Part shown: one piece after another, positions 11,586 through 24,687 of the stretch
How positions within the stretch are numbered: position 1 is the first letter of the stretch
How the letters are laid out: each line of letters begins with the position of its first letter
Assembly (NCBI GenBank): GCA_022702545.1
Contig: JAHRBC010000001.1
Coordinates: forward strand, 6,200,001-6,264,000
DNA length: 64,000 bases
Source: Phycomyces nitens
Taxonomy: Eukaryota; Mucoromycota; Mucoromycetes; Mucorales; Phycomycetaceae
Reading direction: 5' to 3'
The notes under the pieces: generated by a model
What the model saw: the letters and a program-made list of their open reading frames with translations, nothing else
Told to the model about the DNA's origin: nothing
Database searches by the model: none
Position numbers and translations under genes: made by a program

Positions 11586-13917
11586 ATTAGAATATGTCTT
11601 TATTTTTGTTGATTATTCAACTATGATATTTTCTCTGTCTTTTGAAGGTCGCGAAATTAATATTCTTGGGGATGTTGAAAATAAATTATCAAATATGGGC
11701 AAGAGTGCGCAGCTGAGACTACTTGAAATATATATTTAGTTAAAGTATATTTTAATGACGATGTACTTTGGTTAATGAAGAGTTGGAGAAATAGACATGA
11801 TATCATATTATTAAAAGATGTATATACAAAACAACTACTTGGTATATAGTCATATATTTAAAATGAAATAATGTCAATTTCCAAATACAATCATTAAGTG
11901 AATTTGTTAATATTTATAATAACGGCATGTACGTAATGTAAATGGTTCCTGAACTATAAAACAAGCAAAATAAACTATGTTCCTGAACCACTTTTCTTTA
12001 TATCAATCCTATAACCTCTTTAAACAATATGTACAACACTTTCAATAACGAAGTTCAATGCCAGTGCTCAGTCTGCTCTCTCGATGTCCAAGGATTTGTA
12101 GCAGTATCTGCCCAAACAGCACGAAGACATGCTGATAACGATCTTGTCAGACATTTTATGCAGACAGCTTCTTGTAAGTAATATATATATAATTTGTTCG
12201 CATTTCAAAGTGTAATTAAACATTTTAAAAAATATAGCATTGTCAGCTGAAGCAATTCAGATGGAGAATGACAATAACATGGAGATTGATGCCGAGGTCC
12301 ATGATGTTGATGCTCATGTTGAATGTAAGTATAAAATTTTATTCAAATTGCATAATAAATTGCAGCCACTTGAATATTTACTTTTTTGCTCCAAAAAAAA
12401 AACAATGGAAAACTTACCTGTGTCTGTTACCAATTTTTGTTTATAGCTGAAAATGAAGATGAGGATATCATTGAGCTTGATACAATGGAAGGCTCTGAAT
12501 ATGAAGCTGAAGAATTTGAAGGTTAGTAAAAGTACAAGAAAAACATAGATATCATATATTAATATACAAAACCCAAATAGAACAATTCTCATCCTCCAAC
12601 ATGCCAGCGGATAACACCCATGCTTTCATTGCTGCCTTTGCCACCTTTTTCATATCAAAATATGTTGTAAACTCTGGAGGAGCAATTTTGATCAAGTTCC
12701 TCAATGAGGTTTTGGCGCACTTTGGCGAATCATTCCGTCTGCCATTGAGTTTGAGTGGTCTTTCCTCCATGACAGGATTCAACCAAGTCTGCAAAGGTGT
12801 CCAGCGCTACGTGGTGTGTGGCGAGTGCCACAAGACATACATGGAGTTTGACAGTGTTCCCCAGTGCTGCAACTTCAGAAGACTTTCTGGCGGTATATGT
12901 GGCGCCGATCTCTTCAAGCCTTCGAGAAACGTAGCACTGCCAAAGAAGGTGTATATGTACAACTCCTTGATTTCTGCCTTGTCCGTTCTCTTCTGTCGCC
13001 CTGGATTCAAAAGCAGTATCAATCACTGGAGACATAGACAGCAAGTTGCAGGCATGATGTTTGATGTCTATGATGGTGCCAAGTGGAGCAATCTGGAAGA
13101 CAGCAATGGTCAGCAATTCGTGGCTCATGAACGATCAATCATGTTGACTCTAAACATCGATTGGTTTCAACCTTTTGATGGGGTTACTTACTCTTGTGGG
13201 GCAATCTACATGTCCATAAACAACTTGCCACGAGACGAACGATACAAGAAGGAGAACACCATTCTTGTTGGCCTCATGCCTGGCCCAAAAGAAGCCAAGA
13301 CCAGTGAGATCAATCACTACCTCCGTCCTCTTGTTGCCGAGCTCCAATCCTTGTATGTGGGTGTGGTGATCCCTACTGTGCGCTGTCCTTCTGGTGCTCT
13401 TGTCCGTGCTGCTCTTTTCCTTGTTGCCTGCGACATTCCTGCTGCTCGCAAGACATGCGGATTCACGTCCCACATGAGCACCAATGCCTGCCACAAGTGC
13501 AATTGCCAGTTCTCCCATCTCCCAGGGAATGGTGGTGTTGATTATTCTGGTTTTATCTTTTCCGAGTGGGTGCCTCGAACCAAAGCAGATAATCGTCGTG
13601 ATGCCCTGGCCTGGAAGTGTGCATCGAGTGAGGCAGACCAAAAGAGGATGGAAAAGGAGAATGGAGTCCGCTGGTCAGAACTCCACAATCTTGAGTACTT
13701 TAATGTAGTCGAGTGCACCATCATTGACCCGATGCATAACCTCTTCTTGGGAACCTTGAAGCGAGTGATGGAGAAGTGGAGATCAGCTGGTCTGATCACC
13801 AACAGAGACTTGGCCAATATGCAACAAGAGGCTGACAATATGGTCCTTCCCCCAGACATGAGCACCCTCAAGAAGAAGATTGGCAAGGACTTCCCGTTCA
13901 TGAAGGCCGACGAATGG

Positions 13918-16381
13918 CATCCACTTATTTCTTCCCGGGCACTATCTGAATTTGGAGGAATAGTGGCTTTTTCAGAGGAGGCTTCGCTGAGTATCTAGTT
14001 ATTTTCTCCTGATTTCTTTTTATTTTTTCTTTCTCAAATTCTTTATTTAAAATATTTAAAAATGTCCAACAATACCATTATCTATAGTATCTCGAATATC
14101 GAAAATGCTTTGATCAACTCCTCCATTGAAGGCATTAAGATGCTTCCTTTGAATGCGACAATCTCAGTAAAAGCCAATGAATGGGAGCATTGCCTTAGCC
14201 GAATGAATACACTGTGCTCAACAAAGTGGATAGTGAAACGAAAACTTATGGATCCAAACTTGGTCTTTGGAGAAACAAGAATATGTCATCGTGCTGGAAA
14301 TTATCAGTCTAAGCGTCAAGTCCGTCTTGCACAAAAGGACTCAAAGAAATGTGGATGTACTGCTGCTTTAAAAATCAAGCAGTATAATGGTACTTCAATT
14401 GTTACCTTTTGCATAACAAAAGATCATGCCAATCATGTTCCTGGAGAGTGCCAGGAAATAAGAACTTTGCCCTTGCCCTCTGAGGCAATCAAGATCATTG
14501 AGGATCAGCTGAGAAGTGGAAGCAGCTGTAGAAATACAAGGATATCTACTCTTAGACAGATTGAAAACTGGGGTGTGGGTACCAGAAAGCCTAATTACGA
14601 AGAGATTTACAATAGAATGAAGAAGGTTTGTTGGTAGTGGTGTAAAGAAAAAGAGATTGAATTTAATAGTATGATACAAAACATAGATGGAAACATTGTT
14701 ATATATGTTTAACTCAAATGAGAAGACATCTTTGTCAATCTGGTTGAATGAAAAGCTGGCATCCCAGAATTATTCAATTTTTACTGGAAATCTCTTGGCC
14801 TACTCAACCAACCAAGATCTCTTTGCCTTTGGATTCCAGTCTCCAACTCAAGTACGAATTATGAGTCTATCCAAATCATTTTGCTTGGACGCCACCCATG
14901 GAATTTCCTGTAGAAGCACAGAGATTATGTATTCCCTGGTAACCAAGCACCCTGAGACCAGAAAAGGATACCCTGTTGCATTCATGATCACCAATGATCA
15001 AAGTGTTGGTCCTATCAACCAATGGCTCGTATTTCTTTGCCAAACCAGCTCTTTTGATCCATTAGCAATTACAATCGACTGTTGCATTGCTGAAGCCAAT
15101 GCAATCAGATCAGCATTACTCCAAACAGCAATTCACTACTGTGAATTTCATGTCCTTCGTGCTTGGCAACATAACCTTGACAGTAAAGTCAAGTTAGATG
15201 GATCGTTCACAACACAACAGCTATCAGAGTATAAGCAAAGCCTGAAGAACAGTTTGAAGGATATCCTTGTTGAGTCAAACGAAGCAATCTTTTTGACAAA
15301 AATTGCAGAATTTAAAAGAATGATCCAAGATCAACCTCAATTTCTGCAATATTTTGAGAGAAAATGGACAGCCAATGAAGAAGTATTGAGAAGATGGGGG
15401 CGCCCTTTTGTTCAACAGCATCACCAGAGATACCTGACAAACAATTACATTGAATCATGGCATAATCAATTGAAGGTCATTTACTTCAACCGTGCTAGAA
15501 TCCGAAGATTGGATCGTCTCGTCTTCATCTTGACCAACGATGTTGAGTTCTTTTATGAATAAGAAGTTGAACGGCTCAATTTCAGCAATGGAAGAATGGG
15601 TCCTGTTGAGAATGAGCTCTCAAGAAATACCTTTTCTGCATCACAAATCCAAGATGACATACTCCCTTCTATGATTATTAACCCTTTGGGTGAGATTAGT
15701 AATAGTATGGATAACTCTAATGGTGAGTGGCAAATCCGTTCCTTTTCGATAGAAAATCAATGGTATACTGTTACAATTGAGCAAGGCTTGATTCAGAAGT
15801 GTTCTTGCCCAAACTTTTACCGTCGCCAGTTGCCATGCAAGCATATGTACTTGCTTAAACGATACAATGGAGCAACTTTGGCATATATTGAACAGCAAAA
15901 CGATGTGCATAATCAGTTGCAACAATCACACCAGGGTGGCAACAGTGTAGATTTTGTGCAAGACAATGTTGGGCAAATCAATGAGTTGCAAGATCCTAGT
16001 TCAGTAATTCAAAGTATTATGGCTTAGGCAGCAACATTGTACCATCAGAGAGAAGATATTGAGAGACTGAGGAGAATTCCAGGAGTGGATTTTTCTGAGT
16101 TAGAGATAATGGATAGATTGCTGTTTGATGTATTGAAGCATTTTGATGACTTGAAGAATCGAAACTCTCTTCATTTCCAAAATATAAATACTCAATGTTA
16201 ATAAAAATCAATCTCTTTATAAATAATAATGTCTTGATAATATGATAGGTTTTGTAACAAAAAGAAGTATTTAAAAAAATGCAAATAGATCATATTAAAA
16301 GAAATGATAAAAGTAAAAGCTGTCACAAGTTCCTGTTATTCCTCCAAATTCAGATAGCGCCCGGGAAGAAATAAGTGGATG
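13918..16381 (+). mobile_element. Mutator-like element (MULE), 2464 bp
   Basis: Terminal inverted repeats of about 45 bp with one mismatch start CATCCACTTATTTCTTCCCG at 13918 and end in its reverse complement at 16381. The host sequence CGACGAATGG is duplicated on both sides (13908-13917 and 16382-16391). Depending on how the ambiguous border bases are assigned the duplication is 8-10 bp, as expected for MULEs. C2 shows the uninterrupted target. The element carries one transposase gene. Confidence 0.95.
14062..16027 (+). pseudogene. MULE transposase with SWIM finger, one nonsense codon
   Basis: Exon 1 is 14062-14625 and exon 2 is 14687-16027; the 61-nt intron (gtttgt...atag) is in phase 0. 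Exon 1 encodes a Cys/His DNA-binding region of FAR1/WRKY-GCM1 type (CGCTAALKI ... TKDHANH). Exon 2 encodes the MULE transposase core beginning LDATHGISC and a middle region with CEFHVLRAWQHNL. It ends with a SWIM zinc finger (CSCPNFYRRQLPCKH, C-x-C-x8-C-x-H). One TAA at 15560-15562 (after FFYE) interrupts exon 2; the frame continues unchanged on both sides. A single substitution would explain the loss of function. Confidence 0.92.
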
Positions 16382-17676
16382 CGACGAATGGAAGTCCTGG
16401 TGCCTGGTATACTCGCCTGTCCTCTTGAAAGACCGGTTGCCAAGGGACAATCTTGACAATTGGATGTGCTTTGTCAACGCCTGCCAATACTTGTCCAAGC
16501 CCAGCATATCAGAAGACGAGTTAGCCGAAGCCCATTTCTGTTTGGAGTTGTTTGGACAAGGATGTCAGAACTTGTATGGTGCAGATTTTATCTCACCTAA
16601 CATGCATCTACATCTGTATCTTCATGAGACGATCGTCAACTTTGGGCCAGTATACGGCTATTGGCTTTTCAGCTTTGAGAGGTACAATGGTGTACTGAAG
16701 AACTACACGACAAACAAGAGAGACGGCTTTGAGGCCACGTTCATGCAAAAATATCTTGAGGACTCTTGCAAGGTTGATATTGCTTGTAGAATGATGGCCG
16801 TAATTGGAAATGCATCATATATTGCATTGCTTTCTGAACTCGTCGAGTTTACTCCTCCTCCTGCTCCAATTGTCCATGCGTCCACTGCAACCACCACTGT
16901 CACCACCGCCCCATATTTCCAAGTTGCTTCTCCTAGGTTTGACCTAAAAGTCTTTCTTGATTCCGCGCAGTTCAGTACTGTCAACATCAAAGGCAATGAA
17001 CCTCTTCCTTCATCGGCCTTCCCACTTTCCCTAGGGCAATATGAACAAATGGTAGAAGAAGAGTATGAGCATCTTCTTGAGTTCTACAGAGACTCCTATG
17101 ACGATGATTCTCTTTGCAGTTACCAGCAAGCTTTGTTCGGCAATGTCTTTGTCAACAATATGATCCAGAAGTTCCCATCGATCAACTTGCTTGGCCAGAT
17201 ATATAAAGGGAGCAATGGTGCAATTCGCCACGGGTCATATATACAGGCAATCTTCCAAGAGAACAATGACCGTGGTATAAGTGCCTTTACTGGTCAGATT
17301 CAGTATTTGTTTGTCAACTCACTTGTGAATTCCCAGACTCTTCAATCTGACAATCATACCTTTGCTTATGTCAAATGGTATAGGTCATCTGGTCTGAACA
17401 CAAGAAGTGATGAAGGGATAGAGTTGAATGAGTTTGCCTTTGCCCGAGGGGATTATCAAAATATCTTGCCAGTGCACCGAATCTTGCTGTCGGTTGCCAT
17501 TGGTGAGCATACAACTGAGACAGGAAATGTTAAGATGATTGTTGCTCCTGTTCTTAGAAAAATATATGCTTAAAAATAAATATCTTTACCTATCCTTATC
17601 TCACAAAAGTATCTGCAGCAAAAGATAGCCAAAAAATATAAAACATAAAATAGATAGTTTATTCATTATTTATTGT

Positions 17677-18897
17677 CTACGCAGCCAATGGGACTGCTAA
17701 ATCCTTTGGTACATCCTTTTGACGAACTACTTGGACGCGTTTCAAAATGGAGCTTCCCTTTTTCTTTAGTGACTGGGAAGCAAAATCATCAACAAGATCT
17801 ATAAAAGTCTGGAGCTATTGAATATAATAAGGTGTATCAATAAAAGATATAGAATTTTAATATGAAAAACTATGCTAAAATAATTACCTCGTCACTTCTC
17901 CAGCTAGGGCGAAAGGCCTTTACCTTATCTTCTCCATCAGTCTCATCTTCAGACATGGTTTCCTTTTGGAGGGCATGGTCGCAATTTTTCTGCCCATCTC
18001 TCTGTCAATCTGGTCTCTGTACTTGTTGTATGCCTTGATTCGGCGACGAAGAATCTGTATATTAAGTGTGTAAGAAAATAACAGTTTTATATTGATTAAA
18101 ATATAAACTTACCGTAACAGTTCGCTGTCGTCTTCTGCATGCAAGTCTTTTTCTGTCTGCAGCCTCTGGGGTTCGCTGGCGCTGGCGCACCTGGTTGACA
18201 AAATGGTTTTTTACCATTTTGGCAAGATCATTCAAAGGGATCGCCTTTCCTGCCTCTTGTCTTCCCAAGTAGGTGATCAGCCTTATGGCCAGTGCATTGT
18301 TATAGCTACTGTTGTAGTAGCTAGTCAAGGACCACCCTTGCTTGGCATCATTCTCCATTATCTTGACAGGGTTGTCACTGGTGAAGTTCAGGTGCTTGAT
18401 ATAGCCATTGATTAATTTCTATAAATTGGTTTTAGATACTCTTCTTATTGATTTTATGTCTAGTCAAGACTTACTGAGATCTTTGGATATCTCTTTCCAA
18501 CAACATAGGGTTCCTCACCCCGAGGTACCAAACTGGCCACTGCAATCGTTCTTGCAGGAGTATTTCCACCAGACAAAATATCCTTGATGCTGATCTGGCC
18601 AGTGACAAGTCTATCAATGACCTTCTCAAGCTGCGAAATTGACGTCTTGCAATCACCCACTTCACTTCCAATTGTCTTGTTTTGATTTTCAGGAGAATCC
18701 ATCTTGATATTTGCCAAGTTTAGCAAGCTACGGATTTCATTATCATCCTGGTAATTGGATGTCTCTTCTGCTGTTACAGTGGCCAAAGTAGATGCAGTGG
18801 TAAGTTCACTGTTCTGGACATTAGCCATAGCACTACGCATAATAGATGCATAGATAGGACTACTGGTAGAGATTTTGGAGATGTCAAAGTTGTTCAT
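17677..18897 (-). pseudogene. Accessory gene of CACTA element C1
   Basis: Minus-strand exons 18475-18897 (423 nt), 18113-18418 (306 nt), 17888-18054 (167 nt) and 17677-17814 (138 nt). Exon 1 begins MNNFDISKISTSSPIYASIM and has a coiled-coil-like stretch (KMDSPENQNKT...SISQLEKVID). Exon 2 is the conserved 102-codon block ending in a basic tail (RKRLACRRRQR). Exon 3 is one base short of a multiple of three: the frame breaks in an A5 run at 17983-17987 (T5 on the plus strand), a lesion shared with C2. Past it the other frame reads ALQKETMSEDETDGEDK and R-P-S-W-R-S-D-E before the intron. Exon 4 keeps its frame but ends early at TAG 17677-17679 where C2 has TGG. The product is unknown. Confidence 0.75.
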
Positions 18898-19633
18898 TTT
18901 CTATATGAATAAATGTTTAAATGACAATTATTAATATTTTATCTTTATGATATTATAATGTTTCTTACAAGTAAAGAAGTATAATGAACTGTTACTGATG
19001 TTTATTCTACAATATATAATCATATTTTACAATGACTTGCTTAAAACTAATTAGTGTCTTTTATTGATTAAATAAAGCGTCTAACTGTAAAATGAAAATG
19101 ATGATTATATTATGTTTTTGGGATTATTGATTTTAGAGACCGCACTTTTTTTAGGGGTAAACCACCTTGGAACTCAAATTATTTTTTGTTCTTTCTCTTT
19201 TGCCTCTTGCTCTTATACACATACTGGTAATTATTTTATTCTTATTATTTTATGTAATTACTTAATAATTTTGCTATTATCTTTACAGATCATCAACAAG
19301 CTTCTTCTCTTTGGTCATTTTACATGGTTTAATAACATAAAATAATATTTGCTCAAAGCTTCTCTTTACTAATGACTTGATGTCTCCAGTCATCACGGCT
19401 TTGCATGTCACTCAATCTTGTAATCAAACATCATGGTAAGCTATTATATTATTACAAATTATATATATCTATTTACTTATACATATATAACTATGTTCTA
19501 TTCTCTATTAGATATATTAAGAATCTCATCCGCATGCCTGAACAAACAATCACACAGGTAAGAAAACCGCTGATAATATAGTATATATGAATATCTAGAA
19601 TACTAATAACTTTACAATTCTTAGACAATCTCA
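18898..19633 (+). other. C1 subterminal region, start of spliced-transcript candidate
   Basis: Counterpart of C2 25926-26661. It keeps the ATG-led piece at 19112 and the same GT-AG intron series as C2, and is cut at 19633. No other gene is visible. Confidence 0.4.
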
Positions 19634-21531
19634 CACTATGGCGAGAGGAGTGGGAACAGCTACCAAAACGGTAACATAACTGCCGTTTTTTGAAACCGAA
19701 TTTTTGTTTTTGACATTATTAGCTGCTTTATTTTATTTGGTGTCCATATAATAATATAAAGAAGTATAGAAAGCACATTATAAAGAAAGAATTATAAAAT
19801 AAAGAGGCTACTCATGGTGACGCATCAATTATTCTTGAATATGTAGTACAGTGCAATAAAATAGAATTATTTCCGTCTGGTAGGTATTGATTGAGTCGTT
19901 GATGTTGGACGTCATCTACATTAACAACTGCAAATGTCAGTTGTAGTATATAGCCCATTGTACAAAGTGCGGGCTGCTACTTTATTTCTGCTATATACAA
20001 GTCATCGTTTGCAATGTCATGCTCCTTCATGAGTTTTTTCTAAAGTAACAAAGTATTGACCAAAGTCTTAATCTCTATATTAAAAGTAGAGATGAACAAT
20101 ACTAATGAGCTGGTTTTCATTAGTTATATTGTGATTGCTAGGTAAGCATGTACAAGGAGCAAGTGATTCCTACTTTGTGTTTTTACTAATACTATATTTA
20201 TTTTCTACAAGGACAAGGGGGCATTGGGTGGTGATTGTCAGTGCTAATCTCGCCGTTTGGGTATATAAATAAAGAATGCAAAGTCGAATCCACCCAATGA
20301 TGAACATTAACAATGACAGTTGAAGCATCAACCTCCATAGCATTCAAATCAGTATGCCACAGGTAATAGCTAAACAGAACTTCATTTATACTATTCTTAT
20401 GCCATGTATAACATTAATATTTAAATAGACAAATTGACTGAAAAGCTTACACAGTTGGTCACCACTTCTCCCATTGAAAATATTGCAAAAACAAGCTTTA
20501 GTATATGTATGTAGTTGCAAAAAGTTAATATTATGATACATACTAATTATTATATTGATATAGTTGCGGATTTCAGGGTATCTAATGAGCTTATCCAGTT
20601 TACTTATAATTCTCTCTATGAATTGAGTGGAGCAGCTTTGTAATGGGCCTTGGCGATTTATTATATGAAAAAAGGTGTATCAGGTAGTTTTGAATAGTTT
20701 AAAAGAGACTATGAGATATAGTCTTGCTATAAACTTGTTGGGAAAGTAAGTTGCGCAGATTCTTAAAGTGTATCTTATGGAAAAGGTAATAATCGATTGT
20801 AATGACAATAGAATACTATACTATGATTTAACTTGTGTTTTTATTTTATCTGGCAACACAAAAGTTATATTAAGATACAAGGGCCATTCCTTTGTTCATA
20901 ATCTAAAGGATATGGTTATTATCCATGCTTGGCAAGTATCAGACAGCAAGCTACACTGCAAAAAATACCCGATTTCAACTCTGAATACATCAATTGAAAC
21001 GAGGGGAGTATAGGTCTTGGATTAGCCCTTTTCTTGATTGCTCACTTTAGACGGCGTTAAGAATATTTGGTAGTTCTATTGGATGGACATTAGAATATGT
21101 CTTTATTTTTGTTGATTATTCAACTACGATATTTTCTCTGTCTTTTGAAGGTCGCGAAATTAATATTCTTGGGGATGTTGAAAATAAATTATCAAATATG
21201 GGCAAGAGTGCGCAGCTGAGACTACTTGAAATATATATTTAGTTAAAGTATATTTTAATGACGATGTACTTTGGTTAATGAAGAGTTGGAGAAATAGACA
21301 TGATATCATATTATTAAAAGATGTATATACAAAACAACTACTTGGTATATAGTCATATATTTAAAATGAAATAATGTCAATTTCCAAATACAATCATTAA
21401 GTGAATTTGTTAATATTTATAATAACGGCATGTACGTAATGTAAATGGTTCCTGAACTATAAAACAAGCAAAATAAACTATGTTCCTGAACCACTTTTCT
21501 TTATATCAATCCTATAACCTCTTTAAACAAT

Positions 21532-24500
21532 ATGTACAACACTTTCAATAACGAAGTTCAATGCCAGTGCTCAGTCTGCTCTCTCGATGTCCAAGGATTT
21601 GTAGCAGTATCTGCCCAAACAGCACGAAGACATGCTGATAACGATCTTGTCAGACATTTTATGCAGACAGCTTCTTGTAAGTAATATATATATAATTTGT
21701 TCGCATTTCAAAGTGTAATTAAACATTTTAAAAAATATAGCATTGTCAGCTGAAGCAATTCAGATGGAGAATGACAATAACATGGAGATTGATGCCGAGG
21801 TCCATGATGTTGATGCTCATGTTGAATGTAAGTATAAAATTTTATTCAAATTGCATAATAAATTGCAGCCACTTGAATATTTACTTTTTTGCTCCAAAAA
21901 AAAAACAATGGAAAACTTACCTGTGTCTGTTACCAATTTTTGTTTATAGCTGAAAATGAAGATGAGGATATCATTGAGCTTGATACAATGGAAGGCTCTG
22001 AATATGAAGCTGAAGAATTTGAAGGTTAGTAAAAGTACAAGAAAAACATAGATATCATATATTAATATACAAAACCCAAATAGAACAATTCTCATCCTCC
22101 AACATGCCAGCGGATAACACCCATGCTTTCATTGCTGCCTTTGCCACCTTTTTCATATCAAAATATGTTGTAAACTCTGGAGGAGCAATTTTGATCAAGT
22201 TCCTCAATGAGGTTTTGGCGCACTTTGGCGAATCATTCCGTCTGCCATTGAGTTTGAGTGGTCTTTCCTCCATGACAGGATTCAACCAAGTCTGCAAAGG
22301 TGTCCAGCGCTACGTGGTGTGTGGCGAGTGCCACAAGACATACATGGAGTTTGACGGTGTTCCCCAGTGCTGCAACTTCAGAAGACTTTCTGGCGGTATA
22401 TGTGGCGCCGATCTCTTCAAGCCTTCGAGAAACGTAGCACTGCCAAAGAAGGTGTATATGTACAACTCCTTGATTTCTGCCTTGTCCGTTCTCTTCTGTC
22501 GCCCTGGATTCAAAAGCAGTATCAATCACTGGAGACATAGACAGCAAGTTGCAGGCATGATGTTTGATGTCTATGATGGTGCCAAGTGGAGCAATCTGGA
22601 AGACAGCAATGGTCAGCAATTCGTGGCTCATGAACGATCAATCATGTTGACTCTAAACATCGATTGGTTTCAACCTTTTGATGGGGTTACTTACTCTTGT
22701 GGGGCAATCTACATGTCCATAAACAACTTGCCACGAGACGAACGATACAAGAAGGAGAACACCATTCTTGTTGGCCTCATGCCTGGCCCAAAAGAAGCCA
22801 AGACCAGTGAGATCAATCACTACCTCCGTCCTCTTGTTGCCGAGCTCCAATCCTTGTATGTGGGTGTGGTGATCCCTACTGTGCGCTGTCCTTCTGGTGC
22901 TCTTGTCCGTGCTGCTCTTTTCCTTGTTGCCTGCGACATTCCTGCTGCTCGCAAGACATGCGGATTCACGTCCCACATGAGCACCAATGCCTGCCACAAG
23001 TGCAATCGCCAGTTCTCCCATCTCCCAGGGAATGGCGGTGTTGATTATTCTGGTTTTGTCTTTTCCGAGTGGGTGCCTCGAACCGAAGCAGATAATCGTC
23101 GTGATGCCCTGGCCTGGAAGCGTGCATCGAGTGAGGCAGACCAAAAGAGGATGGAAAAGGAGAATGGAGTCCGCTGGTCGGAACTCCACAATCTTGAGTA
23201 CTTTAATGTAGTCGAGTGCACCATCATTGACCCGATGCATAACCTCTTCTTGGGAACCTCGAAGCGAGTGATGGAGAAGTGGAGATCAGCTGGTCTGATC
23301 ACCAACAGAGACTTGGCCGATATGCAACAAGAGGCTGACAATATGGTCCTTCCCCCAGATATGAGCACCCTCAAGAAGAAGATTGGCAAGGACTTCCCGT
23401 TCATGAAGGCCGACGAATGGAAGTCCTGGTGCCTGGTATACTCGCCTGTCCTCTTGAAAGACCGGTTGCCAAGGGACAATCTTGACAATTGGATGTGCTT
23501 CGTCAACGCCTGCCGATACTTGTCCAAGCCCAGCATATCAGAAGACGAGTTAGCCGAAGCCCATTTCTGTTTGGAGTTGTTTGGACAAGGATGTCAGAAC
23601 TTGTATGGTGCAGATTTTATCTCACCTAACATGCATCTACATCTGCATCTTCATGAGACGATCGTCAACTTTGGGCCAGTATACGGCTATTGGCTTTTCA
23701 GCTTCGAGAGGTACAATGGTGTACTGAAGAATTACACGACAAACAAGAGAGACGGCTTTGAGGCCACGTTCATGCGAAAATATCTTGAGGACTCTTGCAA
23801 GGTTGATATTGCTTGTAGAATGATGGCCGTAATTGGAAATGCATCGTATATTGCATTGCTTTCTGAACTCGTCGAGTTTACTCCTCCTCCTGCTCCAATT
23901 GTCCATGCGTCCACTGCAACCACCACTGTCACCACCGCCCCATATTTCCAAGTTGCTTCTCCTAGGTTTGACCTAAAAGTCTTTCTTGATTCCGCGCAGT
24001 TCAGTACTGTCAACATCAAAGGCAATGAACCTCTTCCTTCGTCGGCCTTCCCACTTTCCCTAGGGCAATATGAACGAATGGTAGAAGAAGAGTATGAGCA
24101 TCTTCTTGAGTTCTACAGAGACTCCTATGACGATGATTCTCTTCGCAGTTACCAGCAAGCTTCGTTCGGCAATGTCTTTGTCAACAATATGATCCAGAAG
24201 TTCCCATCGATCAACTTGCTTGGCCAGATATACAAAGGGAGCAATGGTGCAGTTCGCCGCGGGTCATATATACAGGCAATCTTCCAAGAGAACAATGACC
24301 GTGGTATAAGTGCCTTTACTGGTCAGATTCAGTATTTGTTTGTCAACTCGCTTGTGAATCCCCAGACTCTTCAACCTGACAATCATACCTTTGCTTATGT
24401 CAAATGGTATAGGTCATCTGGTCTGAACACAAGAAGTGATGAAGGGATAGAGTTGAATGAGTTTGCCTTTGCCCGAGGGGATTATCAAAATATCTTGCCA

Positions 24501-24602
24501 GTGCACCGAATCTTGCTGTCGGTTGCCATTGGTGAGCATACAACTGAGACAGGAAATGTTAAGATGATTGTTGCTCCTGTTCTTAGAAAAATATATGCTT
24601 AA
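21532..24602 (+). CDS. Tnp2/Plavaka-type CACTA transposase, 941 aa
   Basis: Exons 21532-21676, 21741-21827, 21950-22024 and 22084-24602 join in frame through 59-122-nt introns with consensus borders and sum to 942 codons. Exon 1 encodes a zinc-finger-like start (C-x-C-x2-C then TARRH). Exons 2-3 are acidic (ENEDEDIIELD). Exon 4 has a second Cys cluster (VCGECHKTY ... QCCNF ... CGADLF) and then the Tnp2 core: LNIDWFQPFDGVTYSCGAIY, VGLMPGPKEAKTSEINHYL, CDIPAARKTCGFTSH, IIDPMHNLFLGTSKRVMEKW, and a C-terminal region ending LRKIYA. In CACTA elements such proteins cut and join the element ends with a 3-bp duplication, which fits CTA here. The frame is unbroken, so this is the best candidate for an active transposase in the window. 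Which Asp/Glu residues are catalytic cannot be settled by eye. Confidence 0.92.
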
Positions 24603-24687
24603 AAATAAATATCTTTACCTATCCTTATCTCACAAAAGTATCTGCAGCAAAAGATAGCCAAAAAATATAAAACATAAAATAGATAGT

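Larger units (their letters stand above)
12029..17573 (+). pseudogene. Tnp2/Plavaka-type transposase of C1, split by MULE
   Basis: Exons 12029-12173, 12238-12324, 12447-12521 and 12581-13917, continuing after the MULE at 16392-17573. The exon plan is identical to the intact C2 gene (21532-24602), where domains are described. The inserted MULE splits exon 4 at the Asp-Glu-Trp before KSWCLVYSP; translation would run into the MULE end and stop at 13996-13998. Apart from this the coding sequence differs from C2 mainly by C-to-T and G-to-A changes, many at CpG, with no additional stop noticed. Confidence 0.92.
11104..19633 (+). mobile_element. CACTA-type element C1, truncated and interrupted
   Basis: Starts CACTGCAAAAAATACCCG at 11104 (preceding 3 bp ATA) and matches element C2 (20954-27513) base for base with about 1% differences up to 19633. 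Two insertions are absent from C2: a solo LTR (11244-11585) and a MULE (13918-16381). At 19633/19634 the match to C2 stops and a new CACTA-like end begins, so the last ~850 bp of C1 (C2 26662-27513) are missing. It contains the transposase (+) and accessory (-) genes in convergent orientation. Confidence 0.9.

Noticed and set aside
12730..13641. Several minus-strand ORFs of 70-163 aa opposite the C1 transposase (same in C2)
   Set aside because: Shadows of the transposase exon, which has clear family motifs and codon structure on the plus strand.
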